A stretch of 64,000 nt of DNA from Ralstonia insidiosa. Lineage in GTDB: Bacteria; Pseudomonadota; Gammaproteobacteria; Burkholderiales; Burkholderiaceae. The notes beneath the pieces are model-generated. The model saw nothing but the letters and a program-made list of their open reading frames with translations, was not told where the DNA came from and did no database searches. The DNA lies in NCBI RefSeq assembly GCF_008801405.1, contig NZ_VZPV01000001.1, positions 2,728,001 to 2,792,000 of the forward strand. Reading direction: 5' to 3'. Of this stretch, positions 26,528-35,891 are shown one piece after another; position 1 is the stretch's first letter; the number at the start of each line of letters is the position of its first letter. A program made the position numbers and the translations under genes.

Positions 26528-27808
26528 ATGACCACCCTCGCCTCCGTCGTTTCCTGCCTGTCTGACTACGATCCGAATGCGCTGCCGGTCGCGCAAGCGC
26601 AAGCCATCATGCGCGACTTCGTACAGCCGATCAGCGGCTTTGCGCGCGTGCCGATCCGCAGCGCGCTTGACCGCGTGCTGGCCGAAGATGTGCTGTCGTC
26701 CATTGACGTGCCTTCGCATGACAACTCGGCGATGGACGGCTTCGCCTTTGCCAGCGCAGAACTCGCGCGCGGAGAAGGCGAGGTGTCGTTGCATGTGATC
26801 GGCACGGCGTACGCTGGTGTCGCCTTCGACGGCACACCAGGCGCGGGTGAGGCCGTACGCGTGATGACCGGCGCCGTCATGCCCACCGGCTGCGATACGG
26901 TCATCCCGCAGGAATTCACGCAGGGCGACGCAAGCACCGTCCGCTTTGCCCGCGATGCGGTACGCGCAGGCGACAACCGCCGACTGCGTGGCGAAGACCT
27001 CGCCCGGGGCAGCGCAGCGCTGGCGGCCGGCCGCATCCTCCGTCCAGCCGACATCGGCATGCTCGCCTCGCTAGGCATCGCCGAAGTGGCCGTGCGCCGC
27101 AAGCTGCGCGTGGCGTTCTTCTCCACCGGCGACGAGCTGCGTTCCATCGGTGAACCACTCGACGCCGGCTGCGTGTACGACTCGAACCGCTACACGCTGC
27201 ACGGCATGCTTTCGCGCCTGGGCGTGGAACTGATCGACATGGGCGTCGTGCGTGACGACCCGGCCGCGCTCGAAACCGCCTTTCGCACCGCCGCCGAGAA
27301 CGCCGATGCAATCATCACCTCAGGCGGCGTGTCCGTCGGCGAGGCCGATTTCACCAAACAGATGATGGCCAAGCTCGGCGACGTGACCTTCTGGAAGATC
27401 GCCATGCGCCCAGGCCGCCCAATGGCCTTCGGACGCATCCACTCCAACGGCCGCAGCGCCTTCCTGTTTGGCCTGCCGGGCAACCCGGTGGCGGTGATGG
27501 TGACGTTCTATCACTTCGTGCGTGGCGCGCTGCTGCGCATGATGGGTGCCACCGAGCTGGGCGCACCGCTGGTGCCCGCCGTGAGCGTTGCACCAATCCG
27601 AAAACGCCCCGGGCGCACGGAGTATCAGCGCGCCATAGCTGTACTGAACGCGCGCGGCCAACTCGAAGTCCGCCTGACCGGCCAGCAAGGCTCGGGCGTG
27701 CTGCGGTCCATGAGTGAGGCGAACTGCTTCGTGGTACTCGCACACGAGCAGGGCCAGGTGAACGCAGGGGATGCCGTACAAATCCTGCTGTTCGACGGGC
27801 TGATCTGA
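26528..27808 (+). CDS. moeA: Molybdopterin molybdenumtransferase MoeA
   Basis: MoeA inserts molybdate into adenylylated molybdopterin. The 426-residue protein shows the family motifs VPSHDNSAMDGFAF, VMTGAVMPTGCDTVIPQE and the MPT-binding TSGGVSVGEADF, with the C-terminal domain LPGNPVAVMVTF. Length is normal. It is the last gene of the moa-mob-moe run. Confidence 0.95.
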   Translation: MTTLASVVSCLSDYDPNALPVAQAQAIMRDFVQPISGFARVPIRSALDRVLAEDVLSSIDVPSHDNSAMDGFAFASAELARGEGEVSLHVIGTAYAGVAFDGTPGAGEAVRVMTGAVMPTGCDTVIPQEFTQGDASTVRFARDAVRAGDNRRLRGEDLARGSAALAAGRILRPADIGMLASLGIAEVAVRRKLRVAFFSTGDELRSIGEPLDAGCVYDSNRYTLHGMLSRLGVELIDMGVVRDDPAALETAFRTAAENADAIITSGGVSVGEADFTKQMMAKLGDVTFWKIAMRPGRPMAFGRIHSNGRSAFLFGLPGNPVAVMVTFYHFVRGALLRMMGATELGAPLVPAVSVAPIRKRPGRTEYQRAIAVLNARGQLEVRLTGQQGSGVLRSMSEANCFVVLAHEQGQVNAGDAVQILLFDGLI

Positions 27809-28011
27809 GACTTGGGACCTGTGTCGTCTGGCCTGCTGTCGCTACAGGCAAGCCCCATCACAGTGCGAGCGTGGCGCTCACGGCGCCTCCCGCTGGAAGC
27901 AGTGAGGCATATTGTCGGTTTTTTGCGTCACCCTCAGGGCGCGGGTATCGGCGCGTCGGTCGATTCGCTACACTTTGCGCCAGTTTGAATGTTTAGAGCC
28001 TGCGTGACGCC

Positions 28012-28290
28012 ATGATGAAAAGGGAGATTGTCTACCTCCACCCCGCCCACACCGCGCGTGCGCTGGTGCTGGTGTACCTGTGTTTCTCGCTCCCGATCGT
28101 CGGGCTGGTGTTCTTTACCGGCTTTGTCCGCACGGGTGAGCTCCCAGCAATCGCCATTCTGAGCGGCTTGCTACTCAACGCGCTGATCGGCTTTGGTGCA
28201 CTTTGGCTCGGCTGCCACGCCTACAACTGGGTGGCCGCACGCTTTGGCGGCATCGAGATCGCGCTGCGCGATGTACCGGAAGAAGCTTGA
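28012..28290 (+). CDS. Small two-helix membrane protein, DUF3566-like
   Basis: A 92-residue protein that begins with a double Met and a short basic stretch, then has two membrane helices (about 18-40 and 46-72), and ends with YNWVAARFGGIEIALRDV. This last pattern, a helix followed by YNxxAxxxGGIEIxL, resembles DUF3566-type proteins known mainly from actinobacteria. Function unknown. The upstream TACACT near 27971 could be its -10 box. A bidirectional terminator separates it from rmuC. Confidence 0.6.
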   Translation: MMKREIVYLHPAHTARALVLVYLCFSLPIVGLVFFTGFVRTGELPAIAILSGLLLNALIGFGALWLGCHAYNWVAARFGGIEIALRDVPEEA

Positions 28291-28307
28291 TCCGGTCGTA
28301 GGCCGAT

Positions 28308-28343
28308 AAAAGAAGGGGCGGAAAATTCCGCCCCTTTTCTTTT
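28308..28343. terminator. Bidirectional terminator between the small membrane gene and rmuC
   Basis: AAAAGAAGGGGCGGAA faces TTCCGCCCCTTTTCTTTT with almost no loop, a long A- and T-flanked inverted repeat. It serves both converging genes. Confidence 0.85.
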
Positions 28344-28358
28344 GCTGATGCTGTTGGC

Positions 28359-29843
28359 TTATTCAGCCTCGGCCTCGTCATCCGACGGCACGGCCGACTC
28401 CAAACCCAGTACGTTCTGCGCAGAATCGCTGGGCAAAGCCTCCACCGACTTGAGCTTGCTACTCATCACGCGGGTGCGTCGCTCGGCGTCCCCGATGTTG
28501 TTGATGGCACGTTCCAGTGTGGTCTTGGTTTTAGCCAGCACATCGCCAAACTTGCCGAATTCAGTCTTGACCGCGCCCAGCACCTGCCAGACCTCACTGG
28601 AACGCTTCTCCAGCGCCAGCGTGCGGAAACCCATCTGCAGACTGTTGAGGATGGCCGTCAGTGTGGTCGGCCCCGCCACCGTAACGCGGAACTTGCGCTG
28701 CAGTTCATCCGTCAGGCCCGGACGGCGCAGCACCTCAGCGTAGAGACCTTCGGTCGGCAGGAAGAGAATCGCGAAATCCGTCGTCGCCGGCGGCGCAATG
28801 TACTTCTCGTGGATGGTCTGCGCTTCCTTGCGTACCGCCACCTCCAGCTCGCGGCTGGCGACGGCGGCGGCTTCTGCATCGGCGCGTTCCTGTGCGTCGA
28901 GCAGACGCTCGTACTGCTCCTTCGGGAACTTGGCGTCGATCGGCAGCCAGACTGCGGCGTCACGATCGGCATCGTTCTTGCCGGGCAGGCGGATGGCGAA
29001 CTCCACGCGTGCGCCGGTGCCACGTACGGTTTCAACGTTCTTGTCGTATTGCTCGGGCGTAAGCATCTGCTCCAGCAGCATTTCCAACTGGACTTCGCCC
29101 CAGGTGCCGCGCGTCTTCACGTTGGTCAGCACCTTCTTCAAATCGCCCACGCCTTGCGCCAGCGCCTGCATTTCGCCCAGGCCGCGGTGCACCTGCTCCA
29201 GACGGTCCGACACCAGCTTGAACGATTCGCCCAGGCGCTGCTCCAGCGTGGCGTGCAGCTTTTCGTCGACGGTGCGGCGCATCTCGTCGAGCTTGGTGGC
29301 GTTGTTGGCCTCGATGTCCTTGAGCTTCTGCTCCAGCGTGGCGCGCACCTCGGCCAGACGGCGTTCGTTGCCCTCGCCCAGTTGGGCGAGCTGCTGCTGC
29401 ATCGCCTCGCCAAAGCGGCGCAGCGCGTTGCCCTGCTCTTCGCGTGCCTGCTGGGCCTGCTGCTGCAGGCTCTGGCGCACGGCTTCCAACTGCTGGGTGT
29501 TCGTCTCCGTCAGCTTGGTGAGCTGCTGCGCGAACGTGTCGATCTGGTTGTTCTGCAGCGTGGCGACGCTGGTGAGCTGCGTCGCCAGCACCTGCTGGAA
29601 CTGCCCCAGCTGTTGCGTGACATCACTGCGGCCGATGCGTGCCGTCTCGGCAATTTCGCCGCGCAGTTCACGCTCGATGCGTTCGTTGCCGCGCGCAAGC
29701 TCCCGCAAGAGCCCTTCCTGCAGCGCCGCAAGCAATGGCGACACATCGTTTGCCGCCGGGCGCGAGACGCCTCGCCAGATCAGCACACACAGCACGGCCA
29801 CGATGGCCACGCCAAACAACGTCAATAAAGCCAACCAATCCAT
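28359..29843 (-). CDS. rmuC: DNA recombination protein RmuC
   Basis: The 494-residue protein has one N-terminal membrane helix (residues 5-24), a long coiled coil rich in Gln, Glu, Leu and Arg (about 40-220), and the nuclease-like RmuC domain (RGTWGEVQLEMLLEQML; LPIDAKFPKEQYERL; IAPPATTDFAILFLPTEGLYAEVL). In E. coli RmuC limits inversions at short inverted repeats. It ends in an acidic tail. No gene nearby suggests an operon role. Confidence 0.93.
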   Translation of the reverse strand: MDWLALLTLFGVAIVAVLCVLIWRGVSRPAANDVSPLLAALQEGLLRELARGNERIERELRGEIAETARIGRSDVTQQLGQFQQVLATQLTSVATLQNNQIDTFAQQLTKLTETNTQQLEAVRQSLQQQAQQAREEQGNALRRFGEAMQQQLAQLGEGNERRLAEVRATLEQKLKDIEANNATKLDEMRRTVDEKLHATLEQRLGESFKLVSDRLEQVHRGLGEMQALAQGVGDLKKVLTNVKTRGTWGEVQLEMLLEQMLTPEQYDKNVETVRGTGARVEFAIRLPGKNDADRDAAVWLPIDAKFPKEQYERLLDAQERADAEAAAVASRELEVAVRKEAQTIHEKYIAPPATTDFAILFLPTEGLYAEVLRRPGLTDELQRKFRVTVAGPTTLTAILNSLQMGFRTLALEKRSSEVWQVLGAVKTEFGKFGDVLAKTKTTLERAINNIGDAERRTRVMSSKLKSVEALPSDSAQNVLGLESAVPSDDEAEAE

Positions 29844-29860
29844 AGGGGCGTTCGGTTCGA

Positions 29861-30865
29861 TCAGGAAGCGGCGCGCGGCACAGCCAGCGCGTCAGGGTTC
29901 AACAAGTTGGGCGGTTGGCCCGCGTGCGGGCCGAAACCGAGTGCGGCAATCAGGTTGTCAGCGGCCATGTTGGCCATGCCCAGGCGTGTGCCCAACGTGG
30001 CACTGGCAATGTGCGGCGTGAGCGCGACATGCTCGGCCTCCAGCAGCGCTGGATGCACCTTCGGCTCGCCTTCGTACACATCGAGACCGGCCGCAAAGAT
30101 GCGCTTGTCAGCCAGTGCCTGCGCCAGCGCGGCATCGTCGACGATACCGCCGCGCGCGAGGTTGACTAGCGTGGCGGTGGGCTTCATCTGCGCCAGCTCG
30201 GCAGCGCCGATGGCGTGATGACTTTCCTTGGAATACGGCAGCACCAGCACGAGATGATCGGCCTGCTTCAGCAAATCTTCCTTGCTGACGTACGTGGCAC
30301 GCGTGTCCTGCTCGATCTCGGGCGCGAGCCGGCTGCGGTTGTGATAGATCACGCGCATCGAGAAGCCGCTCGCGCGCCGCGCCAAAGCCTGCCCGATGCG
30401 GCCCATGCCAAGAATGCCCAGCGTGCTGCCGTACACCTCGGCACCGAGGAACATGTCGTACGTCCAGCGCTTCCAATGCCCCGCACGCAACCAGTGCTCG
30501 GACTCCGGCACGCGGCGGGCAGCGGCCATCAGCAGCGCCCAGCCAAAGTCCGCTGTCGTCTCGGTCAGGATGTCCGGCGTGTTGGTGGCGAGAATGCCCG
30601 CGCGCGTCATCGCCGGCAGATCGAAGTTGTTGTAGCCGACCGCCATGTTGCACACCGCGCGCAGCGTCGGTACACGGCTGATCAACTCGGCGTTGATGGT
30701 GTCGGCGGCATTGGACAGCAACCCCACGCGGCCCTGCAGACGCTCGGCCAGGGCCTCAGGCGGATAGACGACGTCCGCCTGGTTGTCGATCACGTCGAAG
30801 GTTTCGCGCAGGCGTTCCAGTACTTCGGGAAACATCGCGCGGGTGACAAGGATTCCGGGTTTCAT
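29861..30865 (-). CDS. 2-hydroxyacid dehydrogenase (glyoxylate/hydroxypyruvate reductase type)
   Basis: 334 residues from the ATG at 30865 (MKPGILVTRAM); a GTG five codons upstream is also possible. It is a D-2-hydroxyacid dehydrogenase: substrate loop with VGYNNFD, NAD-binding GMGRIGQALARR, catalytic Arg in NLARGGIVDDAAL, Glu in DVYEGEPKVHPALLEAEH and His in LTPHIASAT. The GhrB/glyoxylate reductase subgroup is likely. It follows rmuC by 18 bases on the same strand. Confidence 0.88.
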   Translation of the reverse strand: MKPGILVTRAMFPEVLERLRETFDVIDNQADVVYPPEALAERLQGRVGLLSNAADTINAELISRVPTLRAVCNMAVGYNNFDLPAMTRAGILATNTPDILTETTADFGWALLMAAARRVPESEHWLRAGHWKRWTYDMFLGAEVYGSTLGILGMGRIGQALARRASGFSMRVIYHNRSRLAPEIEQDTRATYVSKEDLLKQADHLVLVLPYSKESHHAIGAAELAQMKPTATLVNLARGGIVDDAALAQALADKRIFAAGLDVYEGEPKVHPALLEAEHVALTPHIASATLGTRLGMANMAADNLIAALGFGPHAGQPPNLLNPDALAVPRAAS

Positions 30866-31007
30866 ACGCTCCACACTCACTGAAATTGAGATGCTCTGGA
30901 AACCGTAGCGAGCGGTCCGAGGTTGGTCCGAGACGCGCAGCCGTACACGCGTACGGTGAGCATCACAGGGCCAAGATCGGACCGCGCAGTAGGTTTGCAG
31001 TGCATCT

Positions 31008-32417
31008 CTAGCGGAAGAAGACGAAAGTCATGAGCACAAAGATCGGCACCAGAATGCCCACGGACCACAACATGTAGCCGAAGAAACTCGGCATCTGCAG
31101 GCCACGGCTCTCTGCAATGGCCTTGACCATCAGGTTGGGGGCATTGCCGATGTAGGTATTCGCCCCCATGAACACGGCCGCCGCTGAAATGGCCGCCAGC
31201 GTGGAGGCGCCTTCGGTCATCAGCATCTTGGCGTCGCCGCCGGCAGTGTTGAAGAACACGAGATACGTCGGCGCGTTGTCGAGGAAGGATGACAGCAGCC
31301 CCGTCGCCCAGAAGTACATCGCGTTGTTCGGCTGCCCTGCACTGTCGTTGACGAGACGAACGATCATTGCGAACGGACCATCCACACCCGCCTTGAGCAT
31401 GGCGATGACCGGCCCGATGGTGATGAAGATGCCGGCAAACAACTTGGCGACTTCCAGGATGGGTTCCCAGTTGAATTCGTTGCCGGCGCGCGCGCTGCCG
31501 GGCGTCAGCCACAGCGAGAGCAAAGCGATGCAGACCAGGCCGATGTCACGCACCACGTTCTGCAGCAGCACCTCGGTGCCCATCACGTGGAAGACGATGC
31601 CGGGCTTCCACAGCCCGCTCATCAGCACGAGGCCCAGGATGCCAGCCAGCAGGATGAAGTTGACGTTGCCCTCGAAGCGCAGCGGACCGGCGTCGTCGGG
31701 CGTGGCATCGGTGATGTTGGGCAGTTCTTCCTTGCCCGTGTGATAGAAGTAGCTGTCGACCGCGAAGAAGATCGCCAGCAGCAGCACCCACATCATCAGC
31801 GTCTCGCGCCAGAGGTACTTGGCGGTCCAGAAGAAGTCGACGCCCTGCAGGAAGCCGAGGAACAGCGGCGGATCGCCCAGCGGCGTCAGTGCCCCGCCCG
31901 CGTTGGCCACCAGAAAGATGAAGAACACGACGACGTGCGCACGGTGCCGGCGCGCCTCGTTGGCGCGCAGCAGTGGCCGGATCAGCAGCATGGCCGCCCC
32001 GGTCGTGCCCATGATGCTGGCGAGAACCGTGCCCAGCCCGATGAGGCCCGTATTCAGTTTTGGAGTGCCGTGGATATTGCCGCGAATGCAGATACCGCCG
32101 GCCACTACGTACAGTGCGGCGATCAGCGCGATGAACGGGATGTACTCCGCAAGCGCGGCATGGATGACGGAGGCAACGGCAGACTCACCTCCAAAGCCGA
32201 TGCCGAACGGCACCAGAAACGCCAGCGCCCATGCCGCCGCGATCTTGCCGTAGTGGTCGTGCCAAAGCTTGGGCGCTACCAGCGGTGCAATGGCAATCGA
32301 CAGCAAGATGCCGGCAAACGGTGCGCCCCACCAGAGCGATAACTCCGCGCCATTCACGTCGGCGGCACGCGCCAGGCCACAGGAAAACAGGAAGACAAGG
32401 GGCCAGAGGCGTTTCAC
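31008..32417 (-). CDS. NhaD-type Na+/H+ antiporter of the ion transporter superfamily
   Basis: A 469-residue multi-pass membrane protein with about 12 hydrophobic segments, preceded by a signal-like N-terminus ending ARAADV. The stretches GTTGAAMLLIRPLLRAN and NAGGALTPLGDPPLFLGFL, and the second-half copies LDNAPTYLVFF and GANTYIGNAPNLMVKAIAE, match the NhaD/ArsB-type inverted-repeat fold, which exchanges Na+ for H+ . Citrate-transporter-like names are used for relatives, so the ion is inferred. Confidence 0.82.
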   Translation of the reverse strand: MKRLWPLVFLFSCGLARAADVNGAELSLWWGAPFAGILLSIAIAPLVAPKLWHDHYGKIAAAWALAFLVPFGIGFGGESAVASVIHAALAEYIPFIALIAALYVVAGGICIRGNIHGTPKLNTGLIGLGTVLASIMGTTGAAMLLIRPLLRANEARRHRAHVVVFFIFLVANAGGALTPLGDPPLFLGFLQGVDFFWTAKYLWRETLMMWVLLLAIFFAVDSYFYHTGKEELPNITDATPDDAGPLRFEGNVNFILLAGILGLVLMSGLWKPGIVFHVMGTEVLLQNVVRDIGLVCIALLSLWLTPGSARAGNEFNWEPILEVAKLFAGIFITIGPVIAMLKAGVDGPFAMIVRLVNDSAGQPNNAMYFWATGLLSSFLDNAPTYLVFFNTAGGDAKMLMTEGASTLAAISAAAVFMGANTYIGNAPNLMVKAIAESRGLQMPSFFGYMLWSVGILVPIFVLMTFVFFR

Positions 32418-32555
32418 GTAGACGTTCTCCTAAGCATTGGCGCGCCGCGAAGCCACACGCCACATGAACAAAGACGCCAGTGTAAACGCCTAGGGTCCGT
32501 TACCCCATGAAACGTACACACATGTTTGACAGTGCCGCCTGGGCAAACCCAGGGA

Positions 32556-33287
32556 TCAGGCGCCTGTCACGACGATGACGTGTACGCGGTACGGGCCGTG
32601 CGCGCCGAGCACGATGGTCTGCTCGATGTCGCCCGTGCGGGAGGGCCCGCTGATGACGTTGGTCGCGCGCGGCAATTCGCCCCGCTCCGTGCGCATCAAC
32701 GCGTAGGCATCCTCCAGGTGGGCGACGATGCGCGACTGCGGCACCACGGCGATATGCGTCTCGGGCAGCAACGCTGCAGAGGCTACGTTCTCCGGCCCCG
32801 ACAGCAGCATCAGCGAGCCGGTTTCGGCAATCGCGCAGAAGCAGCCGGTAATACCGACGAGGTCACCGTGGTCGTGATCGGCTTGCGGCTCGCGCACCGG
32901 CGGACGGAATTCAACGTTGAGTCCGGCGGCCGCCCAGTCGAGCGACTGCAGCGTGGTCCACGCCACCGCCTGCGGCTTGAGGCTCAATCCCGAGAGGTAA
33001 CGCGCCGCGGCCGCCGGCACGTCGGCCAGCGTGGCAACGGACTCCAGCGTGGAGGCCATCTTCAGCGCCTGCTCGGCAAAGTGCGCAACGAGGTCTTGGG
33101 GCATCGGCGGACGCGGGCCAGCCGGATGGCGCGCAATGTAGTCGGCCACGGCGTCGCGCTCGCCTTGTGTAGGCTGCTCAGGACGATGTTGCGCGTTGCG
33201 GATGCGCGCAAAAATGGCGTCGCGTGCGCGGGTCGTGTCGAGCGGATCAACAGGATCCTGCGCGGGGGAATCGGCTCGTGTGGTCAT
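32556..33287 (-). CDS. LUD-domain protein (LutC/YkgG-like)
   Basis: 243 residues with an N-terminal helical region and the LUD fold: GITGCFCAIAETGSLML, followed by LPETHIAVVPQSRIVAHLEDAYALM and the end DIEQTIVLGAHGPYRVHVIVV. In LutABC this subunit works in lactate oxidation. No lutA or lutB lies next to it here, so the role is uncertain. It sits 108 bases downstream of the pncB stop on the same strand. Confidence 0.85.
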   Translation of the reverse strand: MTTRADSPAQDPVDPLDTTRARDAIFARIRNAQHRPEQPTQGERDAVADYIARHPAGPRPPMPQDLVAHFAEQALKMASTLESVATLADVPAAAARYLSGLSLKPQAVAWTTLQSLDWAAAGLNVEFRPPVREPQADHDHGDLVGITGCFCAIAETGSLMLLSGPENVASAALLPETHIAVVPQSRIVAHLEDAYALMRTERGELPRATNVISGPSRTGDIEQTIVLGAHGPYRVHVIVVTGA

Positions 33288-33395
33288 GTCCGGAACGGCT
33301 GGCGTGGGATCGGTCGATTATACGAGCCGGTCAACGCCATGCCGCCTGACGCCGCCGAAACTGCCGCTGAAACTTATTGGACGACCGCGTGAACC

Positions 33396-34577
33396 TTATT
33401 GCACGCCAAACACCTGCTTGAGGTACGTGAGATAGGCCGGGTCGTCGCACATGGTCTTCTCGGGCGCGTCCGACAGCTTAGCCACCGGCTGGCCATTGCA
33501 GCGGACCATCTTGATGACGATCTGCAGCGGCGTGTAGCCCAGGTCGTTGGTGAGGTTGGTACCCACGCCAAAGGCCAGCTTGCAGCGATCATGGAAGCGC
33601 TCGTACAGGCCGATCACCTTGGGCATATCCAGGCTGTCGGAGAAAATCAGCGCCTTGGATTTCGGCTCGACGCGCATCTCTTCGTAGTGCTTGAGCATGC
33701 GCTCGCCCCACTCGAACGGGTCGCCGGAATCGTGGCGCACGCCGTCGAAGAGCTTGCAGAAGAACATGTCGAAATCGCGCAGGAAAGCATCGAAACCGTA
33801 GGTATCCGACAGCGCGACACCGAGGTCGCCGCGATATTCCTTGGCCCAGGTCTCCAGCGCGAAGGTCTGGGAATCGCGCAGGCGCGGGCCCAGCGCCTGG
33901 CAGGCCTGCAGGTATTCGTGTGCCATAGTGCCCAGCGGCGTCATGTTGTGCTTCATGGCGAAGTAGACGTTGCTGGTGCCGGCGTACTGGGCGCCGAGCT
34001 GCGTGCGTGTCTCCAGCAGCACATGCTCGTGCCACGTGTGCGAGAAGCGGCGGCGCGTGCCGTAGTCGGCGATGCGGCAGTCTTCCAGCCCGGGGCGCAT
34101 CAGCGAGCCCAGCTTGCTGGTCAGGCGGCGCTTGCCCTCGTCCCATTGCGGGTGACTCTGCGTGCGACTGAAGAACACCTCGTTGACGATGGCCAGCACC
34201 GGCACCTCGAACATGATCGTGTGCAGCCACGGCCCGGCGATGACGATCTCGATCTGCCCGTCGTTGCTGGCGTCATTGGTCGATGCGGGGCGCACCTCGA
34301 TGTACTTCTCGTTCAGGTGGAACAGGCCGAGAAAATCGACGAAATCGCTCTTGATGAAGCGCAGGCCGCGCAGGTACTCCTGTTCCGCCTCGGTAAAGCG
34401 CAGCGTGCAGAGATGGCGGATTTCCGCGCGAATCTCCTCGATGAACGGCACCAGATCAACACCCGCATTGCGGCACTTGAAGCGGTATTCGACGTGCGCA
34501 CCGGGAAAGTGATGCAGCACCACCTGCATCATGGTGAACTTGTACAGATCGGTATCGAGCAGCGAGTGGATGATCAT
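33396..34577 (-). CDS. pncB: Nicotinate phosphoribosyltransferase
   Basis: PncB makes nicotinate mononucleotide in the NAD salvage pathway. The 393-residue protein starts MIIHSLLDTDLYKFTMMQ at 34577 (ten more codons are open upstream). It shows the family blocks FLRDFDMFFCKLFDGVRHDSGDP-type phosphoribosyl site and SDSLDMPKV. It is divergent from prfB, sharing a 190-base spacer. Confidence 0.95.
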   Translation of the reverse strand: MIIHSLLDTDLYKFTMMQVVLHHFPGAHVEYRFKCRNAGVDLVPFIEEIRAEIRHLCTLRFTEAEQEYLRGLRFIKSDFVDFLGLFHLNEKYIEVRPASTNDASNDGQIEIVIAGPWLHTIMFEVPVLAIVNEVFFSRTQSHPQWDEGKRRLTSKLGSLMRPGLEDCRIADYGTRRRFSHTWHEHVLLETRTQLGAQYAGTSNVYFAMKHNMTPLGTMAHEYLQACQALGPRLRDSQTFALETWAKEYRGDLGVALSDTYGFDAFLRDFDMFFCKLFDGVRHDSGDPFEWGERMLKHYEEMRVEPKSKALIFSDSLDMPKVIGLYERFHDRCKLAFGVGTNLTNDLGYTPLQIVIKMVRCNGQPVAKLSDAPEKTMCDDPAYLTYLKQVFGVQ

Positions 34578-34733
34578 TGCTTCATTGCGGCAGCGCGCCA
34601 AAACCACGTGGATTGGGCGTCATGCTAACCGAAGCCCGCCGCAGCGCCCGCCTCCGCCACAGAAATCCCGCAAAGGATGCCGGAAAAGGCCGGTTTCACC
34701 CACCCGCGCGGGCTGGGAACCCCTTGATTCCGC

Positions 34734-34739
34734 TATAAT
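34734..34739 (+). promoter_or_regulatory. -10 box for prfB
   Basis: A perfect TATAAT, 28 bases upstream of the prfB ATG. No close match to a -35 box is seen, so the promoter may rely on the strong -10. Confidence 0.6.
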
Positions 34740-34767
34740 TTCTGGTTTCCGACCGGATTTTTGCACC

Positions 34768-35872
34768 ATGGAAGCAGAACGCCTCAATGCCATCCAGAAC
34801 ACGTTGGCCGACCTGAAGTCGCGCGCCGACGAACTTCGGAGGTATCTTTGACTACGACGTCAAATCTGAACGTCTAGTTGAAGTCGACAAAGAACTCGAA
34901 AACCCCGAGGTCTGGAACGACCCCAAACGCGCCCAGGACCTGGGCCGCGAGAAAAAATCGCTCGAGGGCGTGGTCCACACGCTGACCAAGCTCGAAGAAG
35001 ACCTCACCGGCGGCGCCGAGTTGTTCGAGCTCGCCCGCGAAGAGGGTGACGACGACACCATCGAGGCCATCGAAGCCGATACCGCCGGCATGCGCGCCAT
35101 TGTCGAAGACATGGAATTCCGCCGCATGTTCTCCGGCAAGATGGACGCCGCCAACTGCTTCCTCGACATCCAGGCCGGCGCCGGTGGCACCGAGGCGTGC
35201 GACTGGGCGTCGATGCTGCTGCGTCAGTACCTGAAGTACTGCGAGCGCAAGGGCTTCAAGACCGAAGTGCTGGAAGAGTCCGAAGGCGACGTCGCCGGCA
35301 TCAAGAGCGCATCGATCAAGGTCGAGGGCGAATACGCATTCGGCTTCCTGCGCACGGAAACCGGCGTGCACCGCCTGGTGCGCAAGTCGCCGTTCGACTC
35401 GGCGGGTGGCCGCCACACGTCGTTCACGTCGATCTTCGTGTACCCGGAAGTGGATGACTCGATCGAGATCGAGGTCAATCCGGCGGACCTGCGCGTGGAT
35501 ACGTACCGTGCTTCCGGCGCGGGCGGTCAGCACATCAACAAGACCGATTCGGCCGTGCGGATCACGCACATCCCGACGGGTATCGTCGTGCAGTGCCAGA
35601 ACGACCGTTCGCAGCACCGCAACCGCGCTGAAGCGATGACGATGCTGAAGTCGCGCTTGTACGAGCACGAACTGCGCAAGCGCCAGGCTGAAGCCGACGC
35701 GCAAGAAGCCGCCAAGACGGACGTGGGCTGGGGCCACCAGATTCGCTCGTACGTGCTGGACCAGAGCCGCATCAAGGATCTGCGCACCAACGTGGAAATC
35801 TCCAACACGCAAAAGGTGCTGGACGGCGATCTCGATGCCTTCATCCAGGCCAGCCTGAAGCAAGGCGTCTAA
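34768..35872 (+). CDS. prfB: Peptide chain release factor 2, with programmed +1 frameshift
   Basis: RF2 releases peptides at UGA and UAA. Twenty-seven codons (34768-34848) end in CTT before an in-frame TGA; skipping one base gives the rest of the protein, which starts DYDVKSERL from 34850. Total is 367 residues, as usual. The anticodon-mimic motif SPF (RKSPFDSAGG) and the GGQ motif (SGAGGQHINKTDSAV) are intact. The frame shift lets RF2 level set its own synthesis. The SDR gene follows 19 bases later. Confidence 0.97.
34838..34852 (+). promoter_or_regulatory. prfB +1 frameshift site
   Basis: GGAGG, three bases, then CTT TGA C: the Shine-Dalgarno-like GGAGG lies three bases before the slippery CTT-T, as in E. 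coli. The ribosome slips at CTT and continues from 34850. Confidence 0.95.
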
Positions 35873-35891
35873 CCGAGCCCGAGCAACTGCC

